Shown: positions 21,377 through 32,273 of the stretch, in pieces | Layout: each line of letters starts with the position of its first letter | Numbering within the stretch: position 1 is the first letter of the stretch | DNA from: Choristoneura fumiferana | Lineage: Eukaryota; Arthropoda; Insecta; Lepidoptera; Tortricidae | NCBI RefSeq assembly: GCF_025370935.1 | Contig: NC_133472.1 | Coordinates: forward strand, 44,647,308-44,711,307 | DNA length: 64,000 nt | Direction: 5' to 3' | Program-made: the position numbers and the translations under genes | Notes under the pieces: model-generated | Databases searched by the model: none | Seen by the model: the letters and a program-made list of their open reading frames with translations, nothing else | Told to the model about the DNA's origin: nothing

Positions 21377-21640
21377 CTCAACGGATGGCCAAGTGGTTGG
21401 AGAAGCTGACTACGAAGGCTGGAATCCTGGGTTTGATTCCCGGCCGGGGCAGATATTTGTATGAATAATACGAATGTTTGTTCTCGGGTCTTGGATGTTT
21501 ATTATGTATTTAAGTATGTATTTATCTATATAAGTATGTTTATCCGTTGCCTAGTATTCATAGTACAAGATTTGCTTAGTTTGAAACTAAAATTGGTGTC
21601 AAGTGTTCCATGATATTTAATATTATCATCATTATTAAAC
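21377..21640 (+). mobile_element. SINE-2 copy
   Basis: tRNA-like head (box A TGGCCAAGTGG, box B GGTTTGATTCCC) followed by the SINE-2 body, in the same orientation as the 1922-2205 copy. Confidence 0.85.
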
Positions 21641-22226
21641 ATAGGTATTTAATAATGCAAATAAAAATTAAATTTCACGGTAACAACGCAATATCCGATA
21701 CAGGCTTCGTCAACAAAACAGATCGTAGACCCGCAACATGCTTCATCATTAGTCTAACCTAACTTAACCTAAACCCCAAAGCATAAGCATAAAAGCAATC
21801 CCGGACCATAAACCATAAATCATTATTAAATATTATAAGGCTTTCAAAAGATACAGTCATTGTAAAAGTGTCTCCATACAAAACACAACCAAAAAGAAAA
21901 CTTATTTTTTCTGAGAGGGGCTCTGCTGATACTTCATATTCATAGATAAGTACATACAAAGTACGTAATTCTCGGTGCGCGACCCCGACTCTCACTTATC
22001 CGGTTTATTTCAAACTAACAATACGACACTTCAACTCTGTTGGTTAATTTCTCTAGGAATAGAACAGACAAGTTCGACTTGAGATGGTTCACCCAATTAA
22101 ACACGGGGAAAATTTCTTGTTTACATTTTGCTCAAGGAAAATTGTTACAATAAATACAAGAGAGGAATTTGGCAGATACAAAAGTGCACGCTTATTATAT
22201 ACCGTTTAGAGCATTCTTTATAATTA
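21641..22226. other. No gene seen
   Basis: AT-rich. A few CCTAA-type repeats ('ctaacctaacttaacctaaa') at 21751-21775. A short 'ctcggtgcgcgacc' repeat fragment is at about 21970-22000. Confidence 0.4.
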
Positions 22227-22577
22227 GTGTTAGGTAAAGCCTGGCGTGTCAGGAAAAATGTGGATGTGGAAGACCTGGTGGGCGAGCCCAACATTATAGG
22301 CGAGAGCAAGTCTGCGCGGCTTCGTTGGCTCGGCCACGTGGAGAGAATGGGAGAGGATCGTGCGGCCAAGAGAGCATACCTAGGACAACCGACTGGAAGA
22401 CGGCCAATCGGAAGGCCTAGGTATCGCCGGTTGGATGAAGTCCGAAAAGACCTGTGCGACATGCAGGTGGCAGACTAGCGCCTTGTTGTACAGGATAGGA
22501 ACAATTGGCGGAGTCTTGTGTCGGAGGCCAAGATCCACTTTGGGTCGCTGAGCCGGCGAAGTAAGTAAGTAAGTAAA
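22227..22577 (+). pseudogene. Non-LTR retrotransposon 3' end with (AAGT)n tail
   Basis: The frame encodes a conserved C-terminal segment of a non-LTR reverse transcriptase polyprotein: ARLRWLGHVERMGEDRAAK and GRRPIGRPR. Compared with the related fragment at 36820-37283, an in-frame TAG at about 22476 interrupts the protein, after which homology resumes (WRSLVSEAKIHFGSL). The copy ends in a GTAA/AAGT microsatellite at 22560-22577. It is 5'-truncated and dead. Confidence 0.8.
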
Positions 22578-22629
22578 ACCGGATCTGAAGATCCAAAAGA
22601 GTCGGATCCTAGAGCGAGTTAGTATCATC

Positions 22630-23432
22630 TCTTTCTTTTTCAATTAGCTCCACTATACTTCAGTAAGCTAGTTGAGACAGCAAGATAATTATTGTTTTAT
22701 GACATGCAAACGATTGCCAACTTTAGAGTGGTAGACCACATATGGGTTAGTATAATTTCGTCTAAAAAGCAGCTGATCTAAGTAGCAAGTGGTATAAGAA
22801 GCAGCTGGTCTATGTAGCAACTGGTCTAAAAAGCAGCTGGTCTAAGTAGCAAGTGGTCTAAGAAGCAACTCGTCTATGTAGCAACTTGTCTAAGTATCAA
22901 GTGGTCTAGAATTATATGACTCAAAGTCGACGGAGCTCGCGGAGCTAACCTAACCTAACCTACCCATGTTTTTACAAAATTTAGACAAAAGCAGATTAGG
23001 ATCAGTTGCTTTTTAGACCACTTGCTACTTAGACTAGTTGCTTCTTAGACCAGTTGCTACATAGACCAGCTGCTTCTTATACCACTTGCTACTTAGATCA
23101 GCTGTTTTTAGACCAGTTGCTACATAGACCAGCTGTTTCTTAGACCACTTGCTACTTAGGTCAGCTGTTTTAGACCAGTTGCTACATAGACCAGCTGCTT
23201 CTTATACCACTTGCTACTTAGATCAGCTGTTTTTAGACCAGTTGCTACATAGACCAGCTGCTTCTTAGACCACTTGCTACTTAGATCAGCTGCTTTTTAG
23301 ACGAAATGATACTAACCCATATGTGGTCTACCACTCTAAAGTTGGCAATCGTTTGCATGTCATAAAACAATAATTATCTTGCTGTCTCAACTAGCTTACT
23401 GAAGTATAGCGGAGCTAATTGAAAAAGAAAGA
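22630..23432. mobile_element. Foldback element with inverted tandem arrays
   Basis: The outer ends, TCTTTCTTTTTCAATTAGCT at 22630 and its complement ending at 23432, extend as nearly perfect inverted repeats over about 130 bp through 'aacgattgccaactttagag'. Inside each arm lies an array of roughly 21-bp units alternating GCAGCTGGTCTA, GTAGCAACTGGTCTA and GTAGCAAGTGGTCTA, about 9 units on the left (22765-22915) and about 14, inverted, on the right (23000-23315). A short non-repeated centre (22921-22990) contains CCTAA repeats. The structure is that of a foldback DNA transposon. Part of the outer arm also matches MITE-B. No protein is encoded. Confidence 0.85.
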
Positions 23433-23548
23433 CAAATACGAACTTATACGACAAAATACGATGGAAAAACATTATTCAATATAACACGTAACTCCGCCAT
23501 ATAATATAGTATTTCAATAGTTTTCAAACCAGATCTCGGAAAATACCA

Positions 23549-23682
23549 GCAGGGCTACTACGAAACTCGAAACTCGAAGTTCGTGTCGTGCGGTCCCTCT
23601 GACACTTGTACTATTTATTATGAGAGCGAGAGGGACGGTACGATACGAACTTCGAGTTTAGAGTTTCGTAGTAGCCCTGCAG
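23549..23682. mobile_element. MITE-I hairpin element
   Basis: 134 bp with arms AGGGCTACTACGAAACTCGA and the complementary right end 'agtttcgtagtagccct', and inner complementary blocks (cgaagttcgtgtcgtgcggt versus 'acggtacgatacgaacttcg'). Relatives: 24405-24535, 28455-28514, 28876-28999, 61427-61560 and 63622-63725. Confidence 0.8.
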
Positions 23683-23817
23683 TGACGGCAAACTTATTCA
23701 ATATCAAGTTGAACGAGCTTTTGCTTTGGAACTATTGCCGTGCACTTTGTAGGCTTCGTCTTTAATTATATTACCTAGTTACAAAGCATATGATGGCTTT
23801 AATTAAATCACTGTAAA

Positions 23818-24150
23818 TTTTCATCACACTTGCTCGTAAACAGTGTCGTAACATGCAGGCTACCTTGGTTGCAACCCCCCAAATAAAACCCTCGACCTTA
23901 ATGTGCTTGTCATGAAACCCGTGGTCGGTAAATGAGTCATTGCCCGTACTAATTTTCTCGACATTTTTTGGACCAAAGATTAGTTTTTCTTTTACAAATA
24001 TACAATTTTACTCGCAAATGTGATGAAACATTGTATGTCGCACGGGCGGTACTAGGAATTACGATCGAGACTCTATTAGAAGCTGAAGTCGAAGGCTTAA
24101 TGAGTCTCTTCGTAATTTTAGTACTTACCGCCCGTTAAGACACATATGTA
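23818..24150 (+). mobile_element. Repeat D copy
   Basis: 'ctcgtaaacagtgtcgtaac', 'catgcaggctaccttggttg' and 'tgtatgtcgcacgggcggta' as at 8561-9007. The middle (the CG-rich 'gagcgcagtcagc' part) is deleted. Confidence 0.7.
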
Positions 24151-24404
24151 CTATTACGATATTATTTAAAAAAAAATACTTTCTAAACTATCGCTCTTCA
24201 GCGTTGTCCTAACCGAGTAATTAAAGGCTTTAAAGGTTCCGTAAGCATCACTGTGTCCGTATGTACGTCCATCTGTCGTCTGTTCACTCTTAACTCAACT
24301 CCTTTGTAGACTGAGTTGATGAAATAATACATGATTTCGAAGCCATTAGCCGCGTCCCGGTTTTAATTTGCCTGACTTTTATATTACCTACTCTAAGCTC
24401 TGTG

Positions 24405-24535
24405 TTCTGGCCCTATGCTACGAAGTGCAAAACTGGAACTTCATATCTTGCCGTCAAACTGACGCTTCATTTAACACGAGAGTGAAAAGGACGGTACGAT
24501 ACGAACTCGGATTTTCAAATTTCGTAGTTGCCCTG
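24405..24535. mobile_element. MITE-I copy, degenerate
   Basis: 'ctacgaagtgcaaaac' at the left and 'aaatttcgtagttgccct' at the right with 'gacggtacgatacgaact' inside. Chance reading frames here follow the hairpin and are not a gene. Confidence 0.6.
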
Positions 24536-24952
24536 GACGAAACTTTGTCGGAATTCGCACCAAATTTCCAAATTTATCCACGTGATTACGCTTCACCGTC
24601 GCAAGGAACGCAATGCCACAGATTGGCTAAACCGATTTTAAGCCCTCGCTTTTACCTCTTAAGGTTCAATATCGATGTTAACGTCCACAGATTCCGCCAG
24701 CAAACTAATCTAGAACGTATGAAATAGTTCACAAACCACTGAATAAAATATTATGATCCCTTACGAATTAGGTTGGCCGAATGGCTACGTACAAGTTGAA
24801 GGGTAGGGCATTGTTTTAAGTATCTTTTTCATAATATATGCTAATATCAGATGGGTTAAGTGGGTTGGGGCGAATTAATCTTTTTAAAAGCTCACAAACT
24901 GTGGCGGGAGGTGCCTTTGCCTTTGTCTTTAACTGCGACTTTTCAGATAGTA

Positions 24953-25236
24953 GCGGCCACACCGCAGCTTAAGATTAAAAAACTGTGACGGTACGTAATC
25001 AAAGTCAAAGTCAAAGTCAAACGGTGCGGAATCGCAGTGACGTGCCGTAAACGTCAGGGCTTTACCGCATGCTCTCTACAAAAAATCGTGACGTTTACGG
25101 CACGTCACTGCGATTCCGCACCGTCTGCATATTTTGAGCAGCGGTGTGGAGGGCATGCGATAAGAACGGTGCGCATACGGTGCGTCACTGCGATCATTCC
25201 GTACCGTCAACGTTTTTGAAGCAGCGGTGTGGCCGC
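24953..25236. mobile_element. MITE-J copy, partly rearranged
   Basis: Ends GCGGCCACACCGC and GCGGTGTGGCCGC. The interior repeats 'cggaatcgcagtgacgtgcc' in both orientations. A run of 'aaagtc' units at 25001-25019 interrupts the left arm. The full copy is at 30341-30646. Confidence 0.7.
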
Positions 25237-25956
25237 TTCTTTATGCCATCTACCATAAGATCGATTTTACACGACGCATAGCTGTATAGATATTTATGTT
25301 CTTGACTGTATGAAATTTCAACTGTATTTGAACTTTGTTTTTATGAGAGCTACTTAATTTATTTAATTTTATTGGTGTAGGTTCGGCAGTTCGTAGTTTC
25401 GGCAAAATATTTCTCGCCAAATTGCACTTCGCAGTAGTTTCATTTCCCAAACTAATCTTTAGCATATTTACATTTCGCATTTTATTCATTTGGTCAAATT
25501 ATAATTTGGCATAATTTTACTTCGTCAAGTTTTATTACGGCAAACGTTTATTAAGCAAACGATTTCTTTTGACTAACATTATACTCCAAAAAATATGTTT
25601 GTTCAAAATGACACTTCGCACATGAACCATCCTCAGAAACCAACTGCTACCAGAACAGTAAGTTAAGGTTAGGTTAGGACTGCGTCCCCCACAGAAACGA
25701 ACTGCTACCAGAAGGGTTATTAAGCCGTGCAATAAATATTTTGGGAAGAGTACGTTATGCCAAACGATACATTTGACTAAATAATACTTGGTAATATGAA
25801 ATATGACTAAGTAATTATTTATGAAACAATAATTTGCCAAACAAAAATGTACTAACAGTAAAATTACGATAAGTTATTTTAGCAAATGATTTGATACTTT
25901 GGGAAAAGTTTTTACCTATACATTAATAATCCAATTTCTTTATTCTTTGTCTGTAG
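25237..25956. other. Intron 2 end, no gene
   Basis: AT-rich, with many loosely similar short blocks ('tttggcataa', 'ttcggcaaaa', 'aactgctaccagaa' twice at 25640-25710). It ends in the polypyrimidine stretch before the exon C acceptor (tattctttgtctgtag). Confidence 0.45.
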
Positions 25957-26032
25957 AGCACTTCCATTACATCAAGAGGGTAATCGGAGCAGACTACGTA
26001 GGGATTGGAGGGGACTTCGATGGAGTAAACAG
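25957..26032 (+). CDS. Dipeptidase, internal exon C
   Basis: Encodes EHFHYIKRVIGADYVGIGG followed by DFDGVN. The GGDFDGV motif carries the substrate-binding Asp equivalent to human DPEP1 Asp288. The normal acceptor is tctgtag|AG, which opens the exon in phase 1; the first Glu needs a G from the previous exon, which exon B as read does not supply. An alternative acceptor two bases further (GAG at 25956-25958) restores frame but uses a poor signal and drops the Glu. The donor AACAG|gttagt leaves phase 2, and the two bases join exon D to make an Arg codon. Confidence 0.9.
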
Positions 26033-26060
26033 GTTAGTGCTGTCTCATTCTTTCCTTACT

Positions 26061-26354
26061 TCTTCATCATCCCAGCCTATATACGTCCCATTAGTGGGCA
26101 CAGGCCTCCTATCAGGCTCTGAAGGCGTAAATCGTAGTTCCCACGCTGGCCCAGTGCAGATTGGGAACTTCACATACCATTGAATTACTTCACAGGTGTG
26201 TGCAGGTTTCCTCGCGATGTTTTCCGTAAAGCTCGTGGTAAATGTCAAATGTAATTTCGCACATGAATTTGGAAAAACTCAGAGGTGCGGGCGGGGTTTG
26301 AACCCACGATCCTCGGCTTGAGAGGCGATTGGTCAAACCGCTGCCACCATGGCT
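26061..26354 (-). mobile_element. SINE-1 copy just after exon C
   Basis: A full-length minus-strand SINE-1, with box B complement 'gggtttgaaccc' at 26296-26307, begins only about 30 bp after the exon C donor. It would sit antisense in the pre-mRNA. Confidence 0.85.
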
Positions 26355-26523
26355 ATACTCGGTGTAATCTCAACAAACGTGTGGTTTGTCAAAAAAAAGT
26401 TAGTTTATTTTTACGAATAAACGGAAAGTGAGAAAAATATCTATCTACAGGAGTGAGCTAAATTATAAGTCTACTATAGATAAAAAATATAATATGGACC
26501 ATCCTAGAAAACTTAAAGTTCCC

Positions 26524-26921
26524 AATGAGGGCTATCGCGTATGAATTCGCCGCTAGAGGCGCTAGTGTAGCGTGAGGTCTCCGAAATGTCAAATCTCATA
26601 GTTTTTGGGTGAGCTACGCGGGTTTATTTATAATTAGAATAATTTTGTCTGAAATTAATTATGGCAAATATGCGTTCCGGGGCAATGAATGTCGTGTTTT
26701 GAGATAGTTTTGTCTTTCGGATACTTTTTTCCGAACAAAACGGGGACTATGCAACACTGTGGCATGCTCGATATTTTTATGGTACGGTTTTAAGGTGTAT
26801 TAAATATGATTTTAATCTAAACCTTGTTTTCACGCCCGTAATAACAGACTTTGAAAGCCATACTTAAAAACCTCACGCTACAGTGCGCCATCTAGTGAGG
26901 CAAAAAACGATAGCCCTCATT
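26524..26921 (-). mobile_element. MITE-A copy, inverted orientation
   Basis: AATGAGGGCTATCG at the left and CGATAGCCCTCATT at the right. The interior is the reverse complement of the 20532-20957 copy, with a deletion of about 20 bp near 26645. It forms an inverted pair with 27207-27622. Confidence 0.88.
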
Positions 26922-27206
26922 ACAAGTAACTCTGAATGTTCATTCTCTAGAGTACTAAAAACAGCCTTTTATTTATGTTTGTATTTAAAACACCCTGACA
27001 GTTCCCACCTTTTCCCTGATACGGGCCCAAAATTCCGGGCATAACAGGAAAATTCCCGTCGTTTAGTAGGTAACCCTAGTTGGGATGGCAAGGGTGAACG
27101 CAATGTTGACAAGCTTTGTTATTTTTTTAATTCTAAAGCTTCAATATACAGTGTGTGGTCTAGAACCGGGATAATATTTAAAACAGAGGTTCTATAGGTC
27201 ACCGGT

Positions 27207-27622
27207 AATGAGGGCTATCGTTTTTTGTCTCACTAGATGGCGCACTGTTGCGTGAGGTTTTTAAGTATGGCTTTCAAAGTCTGTTATTACGGGCGTGAAA
27301 ACAAAGTTTAGATTAAAATCATATTTAATACACCTTAAAACCGTACCAAAAAAATATCGAGCATGCCACAGTGTTGCATAGTCCCCGTTTTGTTCGGAAA
27401 AAAGTTTCCGAAAGACAAAACTGTCTCAAAACACAGACATTCATTGCCCCGTAACGCATAATTGCCATAATTAATTTCAGGTAATGCAAAATATTCACAA
27501 AAAAATTCTAATTATAAAATAAACCAGCGTAGCTCACCCAAAAACTATGAGATTTGACATTTCGGAGACCTCACGCTACACTAGCGCCTCTAGCGGCGAA
27601 TTCATTCGCGATAGCCCTCACT
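27207..27622 (+). mobile_element. MITE-A copy
   Basis: 416 bp, left terminus AATGAGGGCTATCG, right terminus CGATAGCCCTCACT with one change, in plus orientation. The 'ggggacaaagg' segment is deleted. Only 285 bp separate it from its inverted neighbour. Confidence 0.88.
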
Positions 27623-27784
27623 GGATCATCATGGTCCCACGTCTTATTAGTAAATTTAATGTAAGCCATCCTAGAACCCAACTGACGTCGCCTGTCACGC
27701 TACAAATATCAAACATTTTTCTTTACAGTGCTTCTTCGAATAAACTGTATAGCGTAATAACAAAAACAAACTAATTATTCGAAA

Positions 27785-28110
27785 ATACAAACTGAAATAT
27801 AGATGCACAGAAAAACCAGAAAAATAAGACCGCAGCGCTGGGTATCGAACCCAATTCCTCGGCATTCCGTGCCGCGTGCTATACCGCTACACCACCGCTG
27901 GACAACGGTATAGACACGAATTTCTCCTATGCACCACACTTAAGCAGCCACACTAGCGACATCTATCTATGCCGTAGCCCTCATCGAGAAACTTTCAGCA
28001 CTCCTTTGGAACTAACCGCTCACCCGGACAAGAGATATCGTTACTTAAGCAATCAAATTAAGATTGTTTTTGGAATCTTATTGTATTTTTTATTTCAATT
28101 CCAAATTCAT
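27785..28110 (-). mobile_element. SINE-3 copy, minus strand, with detached tail
   Basis: Box B complement 'gggtatcgaaccca' at 27840-27853. The leader ends at about 27995 (gccgtagccctcatcg). A separate SINE-3 tail (tttcaattccaaatt on the plus strand) lies at 28046-28105. The tRNA-like stretch is part of this repeat. Confidence 0.7.
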
Positions 28111-28454
28111 GATATGTCATTGACGTAACTCAATTATCTTCGACTCCGTGGCTAATCGAAAAAAAAATACTTTCCACCCTAGGGATGAAAGCACAATTTT
28201 CCACCCGGCTATCTATACATGAAAATTAAACTTTCCGAACAGGAGAGATGAAAAACACATTCCTTGCAAGACATCCTCGCACATTATTGGTGAAAACGCT
28301 GCTTAATCGTTCGAAGACGCGGGTCAACACATGTATATTCCCACAGGTGATAATGGGCATCCCATCGGTCATAATGTCCAGTGATTGATGCCTTAAATAA
28401 ATACATAACGGACAATAGCGACCGCCATGATGGATGACACGACCCAAGAACTGG

Positions 28455-28514
28455 GGGGCTACTACGAAAATCTAAGTTCGTATTGTGCCGTCCCTCTCAC
28501 TCCCGTTTTAAATA
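28455..28514. mobile_element. MITE-I, left half
   Basis: 'ggggctactacgaaaatcta' through 'gccgtccctctcac' and 'aataagataagcgtca' matches the left and central part of MITE-I. The right half is missing before the SINE-1 insertion. Confidence 0.6.
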
Positions 28515-28562
28515 AGATAAGCGTCACCGGGGCAGAAGAACAATCAAACAAAACAAAAAAAA

Positions 28563-28866
28563 GCCGTGGTGGCCCAGTGGTTTGACCTATCGCCTCTCAG
28601 ACAGTCGTGGGTTCAAACCCCGGCTCGCACCTCTGTGTTTTTCGAAATTCATGTGCATTCATTATATTTGAAATTTACCACGAGCTTTGCGGTGGAGGAA
28701 AACATCGTGAGGAAACCTGCACGAACCTGCGAAGCAATTCAATGGTGCGTGTGAAGTTCCCAATCCGCACTGGGCCCGTGTGGGAACTAGCCCAAGCTCT
28801 CTTGTTCTGAGTGGAGGCCTGTGCCCAGCAGTGGGACGTATATAGGCTGGGATGATGATGATGAGT
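28563..28866 (+). mobile_element. SINE-1 copy
   Basis: Head 'agccgtggtggcccagtgg', box B GGTTCAAACCCC at 28610-28621, complete body and a final GATGATGATGATGA microsatellite. Confidence 0.88.
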
Positions 28867-28875
28867 AAAAACAAT

Positions 28876-28999
28876 ATACTACAAAGTGCAAAAGTCGAAC
28901 ATCGTACCCTGCCATCCCGCTGAAGCTAATATTGTTTACCTAATACGAGAGTGGGACGGTACGACACGAACTTCGATTTTCGATTTTCGTAGTAGCCCC
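28876..28999. mobile_element. MITE-I copy
   Basis: 'ctacaaagtgcaaaagtcga' at the left and 'ttcgattttcgtagtagccc' at the right, with 'gacggtacgacacgaacttc' inside. Confidence 0.7.
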
Positions 29000-29097
29000 C
29001 TCTGATTTACAAACAAAATGCGGTAGAAAGGGACACTGAACGAAAATAAATCATTCTACAGATTTATAAATGCGAAAGTTTTGTGTATATAATGTTT

Positions 29098-29276
29098 ATC
29101 ATCATCTTCATCATCATCATCATCCCAGTCTATATAATATGGGCCGTAGCTCCCACGCGGGCCTGTGCGGTTTAGGAACTTCACACGAACCATTGAATTA
29201 GGTATGTGCAGGTATCCTCACGATGTTTTCCTACACCTTAAAGCTCGTGGTAGATTTCGAATGTAAATTCATAGCT
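29098..29276 (-). mobile_element. SINE-1 copy, head missing
   Basis: Starts with the TCATCATCATCA tail complement, then 'cccagtctatataa' and 'tagctcccacgcgggcc' up to 'ctcgtggtagatttcgaatg'. The tRNA-like part is absent. Confidence 0.75.
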
Positions 29277-30340
29277 AAGATAATAAAATCACATTGAAAT
29301 CCATTCGTTTGAGACCTACGATGCCATAGACAGACAGACAAACCGACAGACAGACAAACAGACGTTGGCGTCAATTCTGTCACACGGCATAAGACGACGG
29401 TAAGAAAAACAAAACTGCGGACAAGGAAGGCCGACCCCAAGTAGATGGGATAAGGTCTAGCCCGGATGGTGTCATAGGACGAGGGTAGAAAGAGATTGCT
29501 AATGCAGCTAATCAGCGCGTTGCATGCCATGACCGTAATAGGAACGGGTCAGACGAAGTGTCAAACGGAATGTCAGACGCATACATGGCACGCGACGGTG
29601 ACGGTTAAGAAACGTGCCAGTGGCCATAGTGTCATACTTTTGGACACAATAGTTATTTGTGTCACAAGGGAGCAAAATGGTGTATTTATTTATTTATTTA
29701 TTTATTGATATACCAACAGTGTTTACACAGGAAATTACATTAGATTTACAATGGTTCTTATACTATATGTAACACTAACAATAGGTATATACAGCGCTCA
29801 ACGTATATGTGAATAGATTAAATAGTATTTTAGATTACATTAAGTTAAATTTTACATTAAATCAAAGAAAATAAAAATTTAAGTACCTACTCATAACCAG
29901 TGCTAGTTATTGTCGTCTTTGAAATAATTCAACAGTTTTGTCTTACGGCGAGGGCGTACATTGAATCCAGAATGTAGCGAAGGATTCTACAATAGAATCC
30001 TGAGCGTAATGAGGGATTCAAGTGTTAACGCCCAAGATGAAAATAATTTTGATCCCGAGTGGCTCATAAATCTTTTCACACCGAGCATTAAGAAACTTGA
30101 AAAAATAAATTCTACATATTATTAAAGAACAACCAGCATAGAAAATGGTGTGGCTTTACAATTATCAACTTCAAAAAATGGCATTTGCAATAAAACACTT
30201 AGAAAAGCCTTGAACAGAAAAGTTGCACTTTGCTCCCTCTCGCCAGGGAGGAAAAGTTACTTTTCTGAAGGAGAGGTGTGAAAAGAATATATTTTTGCCT
30301 GACACGGTGCTGTTACGGTCATCAATGATACGGTATAAAA
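29277..30340. other. Repeat remnants, no gene
   Basis: A (TTTA)n tract at 29682-29707 followed by 'ccaacagtgtttacacagg' looks like a non-LTR tail. 29530-29625 shares 'ggcacgcgacggtgacggtt' with 63525-63605. 30210-30300 has a 'tttgctccctctcgccaggg' block. No exon was found. Confidence 0.45.
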
Positions 30341-30646
30341 GGTGCGACCAAACCGCTGCTTAAAAAACGGTGACGGCACGGAATCGCAGTGACGCACCGT
30401 GTGCGCACCGTTTTTATCGCATGCTCTCCACACCGCTGCTTAAAATACGGAATCGCAGTGACGTGCCGTAAATTTCAGGTCTTTACCGAACATAAGTCGT
30501 GACGTTTACGGCCCGTCACTGCGATTCCGCACCGTTTGCGTATTTTAAGCAGCGGTGTGGAAAGCATGCAAAAAAACGGTGCGCATATGATGCGTCACTG
30601 CGATTCCTTACCATCACCGTTTTTTAAGCAGCGGTTTGGTCGCACC
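30341..30646. mobile_element. MITE-J, full long-hairpin element
   Basis: GGTGCGACCAAACCGCTGCT at the left is exactly mirrored at the right end (agcagcggtttggtcgcacc). The arms stay complementary with scattered mismatches for about 140 bp each. Each arm holds 'accgctgcttaaaa' twice and 'ggaatcgcagtgacg' twice. Confidence 0.85.
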
Positions 30647-31549
30647 TTAATGGGTAGAGACATTTAAACAGGTTACCATTATAGCATCAACGTGCAACTA
30701 AGACATACGCTCACGGGATCTCCGTCGTAATCCATAATATCGTTTGTCCTAACGTAATGTTTGCCAAAATGATCATACTCTATAACTTTTTTTCTCTAAA
30801 ACTAAAAAAAAATCTGGAAATTTTAAATAACAAACAGAAATTATTTATAGTTTTCAAGAATTATGGCAAATGATCATTATGGCAAGCTACATTATGGATT
30901 TTAATACGTATGGATTCCAATATAGACCCATACTCACTACTTAACCGAGTCTCTGCACAGCCTAGCTAACAGCTTATTAGCAAATCGACTGACATAATCC
31001 AATTGAATCGGGGGCTTAGCTCCACTTTGTCACGTTTGCGTTTGAGTCACTCTAATTGATCTGAACGGGCTTTCAACGACAATCGAATCTCATTTTGTTA
31101 ATTTAGCTCGTTTTTTTAAAAAAAAAACAATGCCAATGTTGCCTTAGTAAAGACTTGGGATACAAGATAATATAGTGGAAAGGTACAATAGAACCAATGT
31201 AATTGTAACAGATACAGTTACTGGCAGCCAGGCTTTTTTAAGGGAGGTTTTTCTGAAACACGTATTTGGACCAATCAACTATTTTACCGACACTTTGGGC
31301 GTCTCCTGCGTTACCAAAATTGTCTCTGGCGTTACCAAAAAAATCGTACTTCCAACAAGATATTTCACGGTTTAATAAGTTGAACATACGTGGGATGGCA
31401 TGTATCTATTATCAATTAAATTACAGAAATTACAATGTTTACTTACAAAATTCTGCAATTGTTTGAAAAATGTCGCGGACAGATTTGTGTGGGTAAAAAA
31501 ATTGATTGGCCCATTTCTGAAACAATCATGACATTAATATTAATTAGTT
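30647..31549. other. No gene seen
   Basis: AT-rich intronic DNA. 30840-30895 has 'atggcaaatgatcattatgg'. Reading frames are short and show no family signature. Confidence 0.4.
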
Positions 31550-31745
31550 AACTAAAATTCAGACTTTGTTTACTTCTTCTAACAACATCATAATTGCCAG
31601 CAATGTACAGCAAAGCAAATTGACAAGTAAGTGTAAAATGACAGCTGACAGACACTTTGATTATTACTTGTCAATTTACTTTGCTGTACATTGCTGGTAT
31701 TAAAATGTTGTTAGAAGAATTGAACAGTCTGAATTTTAGTTTATT
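31550..31745. mobile_element. Palindromic MITE
   Basis: 'aactaaaattcagac' and 'ttcttctaacaacat' at the left reappear inverted at the right (atgttgttagaagaa, 'gtctgaattttagtt'). The inner 'ccagcaatgtacagcaaagc' also pairs with 'ctttgctgtacattgctgg'. It is about 195 bp, flanked by TTAA-rich DNA. Confidence 0.75.
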
Positions 31746-32273
31746 AATTAAACTAATGGCATGGTTAAGTTACAGAAATACGTTACTTTAACCTCTCTTA
31801 TAAAAAGCCTCGCTACCGGTAACACACTGTATACTAGTCAAAAGAAAATAAGGGCCACAGTTTCATTAGTAAAATGAAATCAAGAAGCTATTTACTTTTT
31901 ATCTGAAACAAAACTGAGTTCCATTGAACGAAAAGTATTTGCAAATTTTTCCTTTTTGTTATTCACAGTCATTCATAAAAGTGACACTGTATAATTAAGA
32001 AAGATGAATATGACCTATATGTTATTAACGTAAGAGAGAGATAAAAAAACTCACACAACCTTTTTTTTTGCTAAATATGTGTAAGTTAAAAACATTTGAA
32101 TTACAGAGCGTAAAAAAACGTCATAATTTAAAAACCTTTGCACTGTTTTACTGCGCATATATTAATTATCTTAATTATAGAATTAGATCGTATTTACAAT
32201 GAGTATTTGCCAACAGTTTGCCCATTTCGGACGTACAGTATAAACATAGAAAGAAAAGTGAATTGAAATGGAA
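31746..32273. other. No gene seen
   Basis: AT-rich, no repeat partner or exon recognised. Confidence 0.4.

Noticed and set aside
22944..22964. Interstitial telomere (CCTAA)n
   Set aside because: Only three or four units, as also at 21751 and 32829; too short to claim a telomeric origin.
28455..28999. One MITE-I split by SINE-1
   Set aside because: The right part (28876-28999) carries both ends of a MITE-I by itself, so there are two copies, one of them half, on either side of the SINE.
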